The position numbers and the translations under genes were made by a program. A DNA stretch of 64,000 nt from an uncultured Eggerthellaceae bacterium. Lineage in GTDB: Bacteria > Actinomycetota > Coriobacteriia > Coriobacteriales > Eggerthellaceae. This document shows positions 44,280 to 51,558 of the stretch, piece by piece. The first letter of the stretch is position 1. Each line of letters starts with the position of its first letter. The stretch is from assembly GCA_934648845.1 (NCBI GenBank), contig CAKUFS010000004.1, positions 54,775 through 118,774 of the forward strand, read 5' to 3'. Below the pieces are notes generated by a model. That model was not told the origin of the DNA. It worked only from the letters and a program-made list of their open reading frames with translations, and did not search any database.

Positions 44280-45312
44280 CAGGGCATCCTCTTTCTGCGC
44301 TCAGGCGCGCTATCGTTTCGCCGGGCGGCCTGCTTTGCCTCGAGCAGCTCGCGCGCGTGGGCAATAGCGTCGTCGATGTTGGGGCGAAAGTGCTCTTCGC
44401 CAACCAAATCCACGAAGCCCGCGCGGCGCATGGTTCTCATAGGCTGCTCGTTTGCATGACTGAAAATAAGATGCACGCCGTTCTCGTTGCAATACTCATA
44501 AAGGTTCTCAAGCGCGTTCATGCCGGTTGCGTCAAGTGACGGCACTCACGCATTCGAATGATAAGGTATTTCGTGAAGTCTTTCACCGAGATGTCCGAAA
44601 TACGGTCGGCCATTCCGAAAAACATGGGGCCGTTGATTTCGTTCACGCGCATGCTTTTCGGCAACTCGCGCAAGTGCGTAACCTTGGAGTCTTTGTCGCA
44701 GTAATACGTCCAGCCTTTGACTTCGGTTTCCTCGCTGACCATTTTCATGAACAGCACCACGGTGATAAGCATGCCCACAGCTATTGCGGTGACCAGGTCA
44801 AACACAATTGTCAACGTAAATGTGAGCAGCAACGTTGCCACCGCACCGCGCGAGGCGGTGGCGCACAAATGCGCGAAATTGCGCCAGCCGGACATGTTGT
44901 AAGTAACTTGCAGCAGGATAGCCGCAATGGTTGGCATGGGGATGAGCGCGGCAACAAGCAATGCTTGCGCGTTGAACGAGGCAATATTCGCGCCAACGGC
45001 CGAAAGCTTATCAACGGTGCTCACCGCAGTTGTACCGGCGGGGTTAGTAAGGCCAAGCAGGTCTTTGATCTGACCAATGACGATGGTAACGGCAATGCTG
45101 GCAGTAAAGCCCGTCGTAATGGTGTAGGGAACGAAACGAATGAGCGTGCCCAGTTTGAGCAGGCCCATGAGTATGAGCAAGATACCGGCAATAATGGTTG
45201 CCACTACTAGACCGTCCAGACCGTCGGTTGCAACAATGCCCGCCACAATAGTCGCGAAGGCGGCAGTGGGGCCGGATATCTGCACGCGGCTTCCACCAAA
45301 ACGCATTTGCAT
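44279..45312 (-). pseudogene. SulP-type anion transporter remnant with STAS domain
   Basis: The frame begins late in the family (GGSRVQISGPTAAFATIVAG), so the first membrane helices are missing. After VGANIASFNAQALLVAALIP the sequence jumps to MPTIAAILLQVTYNMSG, losing a central part. In the STAS domain one base is missing near 44545: FTKYLIIRMRE is followed in the next frame by VPSLDATGMNALENLYEYCN. So it has N-terminal truncation, an internal deletion and a frameshift. Intact SulP proteins take up sulfate or bicarbonate. Confidence 0.82.
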
Positions 45313-45599
45313 ATGAGGTGCCGCAAAGACAACAAAGACAACAAGGCTCCGCCCAGGGAGCTTCTCTAGGTGGAGTACGTTATTCAGTCGGATTGCACAG
45401 CAAGTCTTGCCGTAAGAGGGTGTCCATAGTAAACGCTTTTAAGGCAACCACCTTCGCAGTCCATAAAATCTCCAGCGAGAGGAGCGGATATGCGCGTTAA
45501 GCGGCATTAACGCGGAACGGGGGACGGAGACTTGTTCCATTTTATCCGCGCATCAACGCTAGGGCGTGTTAATGGCAGAGCCTGCCAAAACGCGCTGCT
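45313..45599. other. Intergenic region containing a REP-like element
   Basis: No gene. It holds the nested inverted repeat listed at 45484-45549; upstream of that only the degraded start of the SulP remnant (reading VFAAPHMQMRF) can be made out. Confidence 0.5.
45484..45549. repeat. REP-like nested inverted repeat
   Basis: GCGGATA (45484-45490) pairs with TATCCGC (45543-45549); inside it CGCGTTAA (45493-45500) pairs with TTAACGCG (45507-45514), followed by GGAACGGGGGACGGAGACTT and GTTCC. The GGAAC/GTTCC pair around a GGGGACGGAG core is shared with 50302-50330. Confidence 0.7.
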
Positions 45600-46901
45600 T
45601 TACCCCCACAACCCCCTGTTACTTATCGCATACAAAGGAACATTGCGCATCCAATCCTGTTCGCGATAGGGCGATAAACTGAAACGAACCGCCAACACCC
45701 AGGGATTTTTCTCTTTGAACGCACGCAGGCTTTTAGATTTAAGGTTCTCTTCCGCTTTAACCTCAATTGCCGCAATACGATCCGAATCTTGGACAAGAAA
45801 GTCAATTTCGCCAATCGAGTTTTCTGCCGACCAGTAAAAAGGAACTTTATCGCAATCCGAAATAAGCTGTTGACAGACATATTGCTCGGTAAGCGCACCC
45901 TTGAATTCCGTGAAAACCGCGTTGCCGTTCACAATAGCAGCGGGCTCAAGCTCCGACATGGCGCCCAAAAGACCAACGTCAAGAAGGAACACTTTGAAAG
46001 ATTTGTTATCGTTGTACGAAGCAAGCGGAAGCTCCGGTTTCGAAACACGTGGCACGCGAATAATAAGTCCCGCTTGCACAAGCCAAGTAAGCGCTTCCTC
46101 GTAATCTTTGGCACGCGCACCTTTACGAATATGCCCGAAGATGAATTTACGATTCTCCTGAGATAGGTGCGATGGAATAGATTCCCAAGCCTCCATCATG
46201 CGGGGGAGCGTTCTGCAAGGAGCGTGTTTTGCGAAGTCTCGCTGGTATCCTTCAAGAATGTCACTTTGTATTTTCCTGACCTCTGAAAACTCCGCACCCT
46301 GCGCAAATGCATCCACCGCTGCAGGCATGCCACCTACCACATAGTATTGGCGCAGAAACATTGTGATCTTAGGAGCAAATGACTTCATGCTGCAAGTGTC
46401 GCTTGAGTCCAGCAGTTTTCGAAACATGATATTGCCGGTAGCATCAAGGAACTCGCGAAAGCTCAAAGGGAACAAATCAAGCGTGTTAACTTTACCGACA
46501 GGGTAGCCCGTACCTTCATGGGCAGAAAGGCCCAAAAGAGATCCCGCTGCTGCCACCGCGTATTCAGGCGCGTTTTCGCAGAAGTACTTGAGAGAAGTAA
46601 TAGCGGTTGGACACTCTTGTATTTCGTCAATAACAATAAGGGTATCATCAGGAGTAATGTCAACATTTGTATACAGCGAAAGACTGCCAATCAAACGCGT
46701 TGTGTCGAAATCTTGCTCAAAGAATGAGCGCGCAATCATATCGTTATCCAGGCTAACGTAAGCGACTTTTTTAAAATAGAGTCTGCCAAACTCTTTCAGG
46801 AGCCACGTCTTTCCAACCTGCCTGGCACCATTGAGGATAAGCGGCTTACGCCGAGGGCTTTCCTTCCATGCGACAAGTTTCTCCATAAGGAATCTGTCCA
46901 T
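45600..46901 (-). CDS. AAA-family ATPase with DUF4143 domain, 433 aa
   Basis: Walker A LNGARQVGKTWLLKEF near residue 25, Walker B LIVIDEIQECPTAITSLKYF near 90, GSLLGL sensor, then a DUF4143-type nuclease-like C-terminus (FTEFKGALTEQYVCQQLISD, YWSAENSIGEIDFLVQDSDR, IAAIEVKAEENLKSKSL). Common in anaerobes in many paralogues; function unclear, sometimes linked to mobile DNA or defence. AGGAAAT precedes the ATG. A copy of its C-terminal coding end lies at 47040-47120, so it once was at least duplicated. Confidence 0.93.
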   Translation of the reverse strand: MDRFLMEKLVAWKESPRRKPLILNGARQVGKTWLLKEFGRLYFKKVAYVSLDNDMIARSFFEQDFDTTRLIGSLSLYTNVDITPDDTLIVIDEIQECPTAITSLKYFCENAPEYAVAAAGSLLGLSAHEGTGYPVGKVNTLDLFPLSFREFLDATGNIMFRKLLDSSDTCSMKSFAPKITMFLRQYYVVGGMPAAVDAFAQGAEFSEVRKIQSDILEGYQRDFAKHAPCRTLPRMMEAWESIPSHLSQENRKFIFGHIRKGARAKDYEEALTWLVQAGLIIRVPRVSKPELPLASYNDNKSFKVFLLDVGLLGAMSELEPAAIVNGNAVFTEFKGALTEQYVCQQLISDCDKVPFYWSAENSIGEIDFLVQDSDRIAAIEVKAEENLKSKSLRAFKEKNPWVLAVRFSLSPYREQDWMRNVPLYAISNRGLWG

Positions 46902-46982
46902 GTTATTTCCTATTCGCTTATGATGATTGCATTCTTATTGTAGCTTGATTATACATAATTTAGAACGAAAATATGTGAATTT

Positions 46983-47030
46983 TAACATAAATAAGGACGT
47001 AAAAGTGTTTGTTCTAACATAAATAAGGAT
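46983..47030. repeat. Direct repeat TTAACATAAATAAGGA upstream of the ATPase gene
   Basis: AACATAAATAAGGA followed by C/T then G occurs at 46984 and again at 47016, 32 bases apart. It lies in the leader between the DUF4143 gene and its remnant paralogue; a regulatory role is possible. Confidence 0.6.
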
Positions 47031-47034
47031 GAAC

Positions 47035-47125
47035 AACGCTTATTCTTGTTCCTTGTTGCTTATCGTATATAGAAGAGCATGGTGTATCCAATCCTGTTCG
47101 CGATAGGATAATAAAATATAGGGTT
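47035..47125 (-). pseudogene. Remnant of a second DUF4143-ATPase 3' end
   Basis: The minus strand reads ILLSYREQDWIHHALLYTIS followed by NKEQE and aligns with the C-terminus of the intact ATPase (SLSPYREQDWMRNVPLYAIS). At DNA level CCAATCCTGTTCGCGATAGG is shared. Only about 90 bases survive. Confidence 0.75.
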
Positions 47126-47249
47126 ATACAGTAGAATTGCAATTTGTTCCAATTCAAAGAATGTCCTGTTATTGCGTAAAACAATTTGCAACTTTACATT
47201 GCAAGGATACTTGGAATGGCTGAACGCAAAACTCGAAAAGGATGATGAC

Positions 47250-47750
47250 ATGATACAAGAAGGCAACAGGATCATTTTTACCCAGGCGGACAAAGAAAAT
47301 ACGTCAATCAAAACATATACCGATGAGGAATTAGCGGCTCAGCTGGACCAATACGAGAAAAAGGCTCGTCCACGAAGGATCGCTTTTCTGATTGCTTTCG
47401 CTGGGTGTTTGATTGCTGCCGCGGCATGCGATTTTGAACCGTATCATTTCATTTCCTGCATTGCCTCGGTTTTCTTCGCTGCATGTTGCTTGATTTCGGA
47501 ATTGCTATACCGGCTCAACCGAAAGCCAACAGCACTAAAAACCTACGTTGAAATTCGCGTTGACCAGATAAACGACGTTGAAACGCATTACTCGACCTCC
47601 GCCACAACGGGTCCGGAGTCTATTCAGCTTTATCCCATTGAAGGACAAGACACCACAACGAACTATCAAAGCATCTGGTATCTGGACAAAGAAACCTACC
47701 GGAACACCAACGTAGGGGACATTGTTCAAATAAAAGTTCCGAATGCGTAA
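47250..47750 (+). CDS. Small membrane protein, about 166 aa
   Basis: I do not recognise the family. A polar start (IQEGNRIIFTQADKENTSI), then two adjacent membrane helices (IAFLIAFAGCLIAAAACDF and FISCIASVFFAACCLISELL) and a C-terminal domain of about 85 residues with LKTYVEIRVDQINDVETHYS and YQSIWYLDKETYRN, which looks like a small beta domain of the type found in proteins that carry cytoplasmic PH-like folds. The ATG at 47250 is preferred because AAAGGA lies seven bases upstream; an earlier frame start at 47172 has no site. Stand-alone gene. Confidence 0.6.
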   Translation: MIQEGNRIIFTQADKENTSIKTYTDEELAAQLDQYEKKARPRRIAFLIAFAGCLIAAAACDFEPYHFISCIASVFFAACCLISELLYRLNRKPTALKTYVEIRVDQINDVETHYSTSATTGPESIQLYPIEGQDTTTNYQSIWYLDKETYRNTNVGDIVQIKVPNA

Positions 47751-47796
47751 AGCGCAGCTATACCCAAGCGGCGTTCACCTAGAGGTAGCCTTTGAA

Positions 47797-48771
47797 CTAT
47801 TGCGTACTAGCTGCTGAGAAGGATTTTTCCTGCAGCTTTTCCTGCACGCACGCAGACCTGGCTTCTTTCGCAGACGCCAGATTTCCCGCCTGGGAAATTA
47901 CCACACCGGCAAGAATAGCAGCAACTCCTGCCCACTGCACAGGACCTATCGCCTCGCCCAGAGTAATCATGGAAATCAGCAGACCAGCGGGCAGTTCAGA
48001 GGCAGCCATAACGGTAGATACGCCCGCCGGCAGGTGAGGGGACCCCAACCCGAACAGAATAACGGGGAGCATCATGCCGAAGAATCCTGTTACCAACCCG
48101 AACGGGGCGATCCCCTGTATCGTTGCCGCACCTGAAAGCAGAAACCCGGGGCAAATTGTCATCGACATCGCGCAGGCACCCAGGCTTATCAAAAGCCCTC
48201 TTTGCGTGGTGTGACACGGAGCTGACACTTTGCCCGACAAGGCAAGAAACAACGCGCAACTCACGGCAGACAGAAGAGCGCAGACAAGGCCAATGGGATC
48301 GTATCCCGCAATGCCCGTTCGATACACGCTGCTTGCGAGCACCGTACCCGCAAGAATCACCAGTGCAGCGGCAACTTCGCCCAAACGCGGTGGCCTACGC
48401 GTGGTAATCACCTGAATCACAAGGCCAATCCAAGTGAATTGGAAAAGCAAGGTGATAGCTACGGCAACAGGCAGGCGCGACATAGCAAAGCAGTAAAGGA
48501 TGCTCGTGGTGCAGGTGAGACACCCAAGCCCTGCAAGTTTAAGTAGCGTTTTTGTCCCGAGTTTCTCCCAACGGTTTCCTTGGGTTCTGCGAACAACAAC
48601 AGCGAGCGCAAACAATGCCACCGCAAACCACATCTGACACGCAACTACCTGGGGCCAGGTGAAACCCTGGGCGAATGCCGTTTTGAACATAGTTGCATTG
48701 GCGCCGTAGCAGGCACCGCCAACAAACACCTGTGCGGCGGCAATCCTCTGAGTTTGTTTCTCTTGTTTCAT
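47797..48771 (-). CDS. EamA-family transporter
   Basis: 324 residues with two EamA halves (VFVGGACYGANATMFKTAFA; YDPIGLVCALLSAVSCALFL), about ten helices and TLGEAIGPVQWAGVAAILAG at the end of repeat two. The C-terminus is polar. AAGGAGC precedes the ATG. It has a leader of about 370 bases with a terminator 70 bases upstream and a competing pairing, so regulation by early termination is likely. The ligand is unknown. Confidence 0.87.
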   Translation of the reverse strand: MKQEKQTQRIAAAQVFVGGACYGANATMFKTAFAQGFTWPQVVACQMWFAVALFALAVVVRRTQGNRWEKLGTKTLLKLAGLGCLTCTTSILYCFAMSRLPVAVAITLLFQFTWIGLVIQVITTRRPPRLGEVAAALVILAGTVLASSVYRTGIAGYDPIGLVCALLSAVSCALFLALSGKVSAPCHTTQRGLLISLGACAMSMTICPGFLLSGAATIQGIAPFGLVTGFFGMMLPVILFGLGSPHLPAGVSTVMAASELPAGLLISMITLGEAIGPVQWAGVAAILAGVVISQAGNLASAKEARSACVQEKLQEKSFSAASTQ

Positions 48772-49150
48772 GAGCGTGCTCCTTTTGTCTGCTGTCTGGC
48801 AACGTCACAACGGGGCACTTTGCGCAGATGGCGCAAAAAATGAAAAAACCACAGCCCCGCTGATGGGGCCGTGGCAAAAAGATGACTTCCGTCCGGAAAA
48901 GTCCACGGCAATTTTTATGCGAAAGAGAGTATAGGGAATGCTGGCGAAGCCGTCAACAGAGAAGTTTGCAGAAATGCGGCGTTCGGTATTGTCTATGACC
49001 CTTGCGGGATTCTCCAGAAGCAAAAGAGGAGTATAGGGGGTATCGGAATAAGACCTTGCTTGATAGCGGAGGCTGTTTTCCCGAGAAAACCGGGAGATCC
49101 GCCTGTTGATTGGAGGCACTCGCCGTCCACGGATCCATCCCGGTTCGAGA
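48772..49150 (-). promoter_or_regulatory. Candidate attenuator / riboswitch leader of the EamA gene
   Basis: On the minus strand CCACGGCCCC (48874-48865) pairs with GGGGCTGTGG (48858-48849), followed by six T: an intrinsic terminator inside the leader. Upstream, GCCGTGG (48909-48903) is complementary to CCACGGC of the left terminator arm, giving a mutually exclusive antiterminator that encloses another hairpin (GACTT...AAGTC). Further upstream the RNA has more possible stems (GCCTCC...GGAGGC-like, CCCG...CGGG). No known riboswitch core (TPP, SAM, T-box, guanidine, fluoride) was recognised. Confidence 0.6.
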
Positions 49151-49210
49151 TGCTAAAATATTGTAACAAGTAACATGGCGAGAAGAAGCGAAAAACGTTT
49201 GGAGGGTGTT

Positions 49211-49405
49211 ATGGGATTGTTCTTCGACATGTTGTTCGGTTCTGAAACAGGGGCCGATGAGAAGAAGCGGCAAAACAGCTGGGAAGGTATGTCGAGCATG
49301 TTCGCCGACACGAAATTCAAAGATTACCGCGACAAGTGGGGATCCAACAACGACCATAATTGGGAAGCAGATGGCGATACGCGCTGGGATTCTTACGACG
49401 ACTAG
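49211..49405 (+). CDS. Small acidic protein, 64 aa
   Basis: I do not recognise it. It starts MGLFFDMLFGSETGADEKKR, then WEGMSSMFADTKFKDYRDKW, and ends in a strongly acidic, polar tail (HNWEADGDTRWDSYDD). A GGAGG five bases before the ATG supports the start rather than the one at 49175. Short hydrophobic N-terminus, no signal peptide. It is divergent from the EamA leader. Confidence 0.6.
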   Translation: MGLFFDMLFGSETGADEKKRQNSWEGMSSMFADTKFKDYRDKWGSNNDHNWEADGDTRWDSYDD

Positions 49406-50060
49406 CGCCCGAGCATGCAAAGCCCCTATTTGCATGCGCGCCACCAATGATGTCCCCCAATATTCTACGATCTGCAGCAAAGCCATCAGAAGACCGCAGT
49501 AGGGAAGGATGATATCGAGCCGCGCAGGACGCTTCCCAAGGGAAGAGTGGGTTTTAATGCGGCGGCCTGTGCCGATATGACGCACTACATGAACCAGGGG
49601 GATAGCTACCGCCGCATATCAATCGGCTGGTCATCCCGATTGATATGGCGCGCGCTTCGCTCCTGCCGGCCTGGTGGATGGCCTAGGCGTGGAGAGGGCG
49701 AGGCCGAGCAGCGTCAACCTGTCGTCATCGCCGGCTCCACGTGTAGTGGTCGGATAGGAAGGCATGCCGAAAGAAAAGGAGTGGCGAGACGCTGCATACC
49801 AGCCGATTTGTGCGGCTCCCCGATTACACTGCACTCTGGGAATGCGGGGATAAGTGTTTGAGTACGTGCGTTTGGGAACGGTGCTCTATTGCGCATCGGT
49901 TTGGGAATCTATGAAGATTCATCTATTCCCAAAGTGCATAGTAACGTTCGGGAACTGCGAGCAGCGGATTCCCGGAGTTGAACGCAATCGCTCCGCTCAC
50001 GCCACAATCACTACGTTGTCGGATGGAAGTTAACCAGGTGTTTATAGCCTTGCTGAGCCT
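49406..50060. other. Intergenic region with hairpin
   Basis: No believable gene; several open frames overlap without ribosome binding sites. TTTGGGAAT (49900-49908) pairs with ATTCCCAAA (49925-49933); the loop is 16 bases. GTTTGGGAA occurs twice nearby. A terminator for the small acidic gene or a degenerate repeat is possible. Confidence 0.45.
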
Positions 50061-50294
50061 ATATTGTTGAAAAAACGCTTTCAAATTCGAAGTTGATGCG
50101 GGTTGGAAGTAGGTCATCGGAACAAATCGGATTGTTTTTCAGTATAGACGTCGTTGCTAGAAAACTCGCCTTAATAAATCACCAGTTCAAGGTTATTCTC
50201 GATTGAGACATGTCATAACAACAAGCTAATCCAGAAATTCAACCTACTTCCAACCTATCGCAACTTCGAATTTTGGACCCAAAATCCAACAACA
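50061..50294. repeat. 234-bp inverted-arm repeat, copy E
   Basis: Left end ATATTGTTGAAAAAACG, CAAATTCGAAGTTGATGC and GGTTGGAAGTAGGT. Right end CCTACTTCCAACCTATCG, AACTTCGAATTTTGGACC and CCAACAACAT. Centre CACCAGTTCAAGGTTATTC, the same orientation as A and B. Confidence 0.92.
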
Positions 50295-50301
50295 TGAATG
50301 C

Positions 50302-50330
50302 GGAACAGGAGACAGAGGTTTGTTCCATTT
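50302..50330. repeat. REP-like inverted repeat next to repeat E
   Basis: GGAACA (50302-50307) and TGTTCC (50321-50326) flank GGAGACAGAGGTT, followed by ATTT. Same layout as the element at 45514. Confidence 0.65.
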
Positions 50331-50407
50331 ACGGAATGTAGGCTGAATTGGCAGCAGGTCCACTGAAAGCTCAAAGAATGAAACGAGGAATCGAGAACAA
50401 TAAAGCC

Positions 50408-51373
50408 CTAGTCGTCGTACTCCACCGAGATGCTGTTGCCAATCCTTTTCGCGCGATACATTTCGGCATCAGCAATAAGAACACCATCGCGGGTGATGGA
50501 TTCGCTGAAGTAGCCACCGATGCTCACCGCAAGCTTGATAGTCGGGAATTCGGGAACAACCAGGTCATTAACTGCTTGACGAATCTTTTCCAAGCAGCTC
50601 GCAAATGACTCGCGCTTCATGCCCACAAACGCAATCAACCCCTCGTCGCCGCCGAGGCGGATAAAGAAGTCGGTCTCACGTATGCTTTTCTTGGTAGCCT
50701 CAACCACCGCGCGCAATATGACATCGCCTGCATAATGACCCATAGTGTCGTTGACTTCCTTAAAGCCATCGATGTCAATCATAGCAATGGCCGTTACGTT
50801 CTCAAGAGAGTCAAAACGCTCTTCGAAAAAACGGCGATTATAAATACCCAGTTGAACGTCGCGGTACAACTCGCTATATAAAGCAGCATTTGCCGATCGA
50901 ATTGCATCAAGCAAGGAAGTGTCCGTGCGAACTTTTTCGAGTTCTTCCTCGTCAATCGTGTCAAGCATCTCAATAACGCAATGCCGGCCCGCGTTTTCAA
51001 AACGCTTGGCAATAATCAAGTAGAACTTATTATCACGCGGCTCAATCTTCTGAACCGTATTTGGCACCTCAAGCGCCTTATTGCAGATACAGTTAGGGCA
51101 TGGCTCAACGCGCCCCCAAAACTCAAAGCACAGTCCTTTGCTTTGAGAAAGATTACCCAGCTCATCAACAGTATAGGCTGTATTACAATCATGATCGACA
51201 AGGCGAACCTGAGGGAAAATCATACGGCACGCCTTAAGGCAATCGCGCACTTCGCTCGAAAGCAAGAGCGCGAGCGATCCTTCGTTATCGTTTTTCTTGG
51301 CGTCGATTTCCACCGGCAAGTCCCTTTTGATTCGATTCACAAGTGATATGCATTCTACCTTTTTACGAGACAA
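50408..51373 (-). CDS. Diguanylate cyclase (GGDEF) with Cys-containing sensor domain
   Basis: 321 residues. The N-terminal half (about 20-150) looks like a PAS-type sensor and contains CFEFWGRVEPCPNCICNKAL, a Cys cluster that could bind a metal or sense redox state. The C-terminal GGDEF domain has MIDIDGFKEVNDTMGHYAGD, the I-site RETD five residues before the A-site, and LGGDEGLIAF; the last residue of GGDEF is Gly here, which may affect activity. It would make cyclic di-GMP. The start is uncertain (TTG at 51373 or GTG at 51340), since no site is strong. It ends about 115 bases after repeat E. Confidence 0.88.
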   Translation of the reverse strand: MSRKKVECISLVNRIKRDLPVEIDAKKNDNEGSLALLLSSEVRDCLKACRMIFPQVRLVDHDCNTAYTVDELGNLSQSKGLCFEFWGRVEPCPNCICNKALEVPNTVQKIEPRDNKFYLIIAKRFENAGRHCVIEMLDTIDEEELEKVRTDTSLLDAIRSANAALYSELYRDVQLGIYNRRFFEERFDSLENVTAIAMIDIDGFKEVNDTMGHYAGDVILRAVVEATKKSIRETDFFIRLGGDEGLIAFVGMKRESFASCLEKIRQAVNDLVVPEFPTIKLAVSIGGYFSESITRDGVLIADAEMYRAKRIGNSISVEYDD

Positions 51374-51558
51374 AACCGCAAGACATTTATACGAACGGAG
51401 CAGTTTTGCCGATTCGCCGTCTCCGGATCATTTCCACTGCGGCGAAAACGAAGGGTCGGAACGCTAAACCAACGCCCGACCCTTCGCGAACAACCTTCAG
51501 AGCACAACGCTTAAAGCGCGGCATGGCAAAATAAACATGCATCGCCCTTCAATCAGCA

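Noticed and set aside
48949..49585. Long minus-strand open frame opposite the small acidic gene
   Set aside because: It covers the EamA leader and the start of the acidic gene, has no ribosome binding site and no family likeness; it is a shadow.
28789..50294. Short proteins with TYFQPASTSN-like sequence as real conserved genes
   Set aside because: They come from translating the arms of the 234-bp repeats; frames differ between copies and none has a ribosome binding site.
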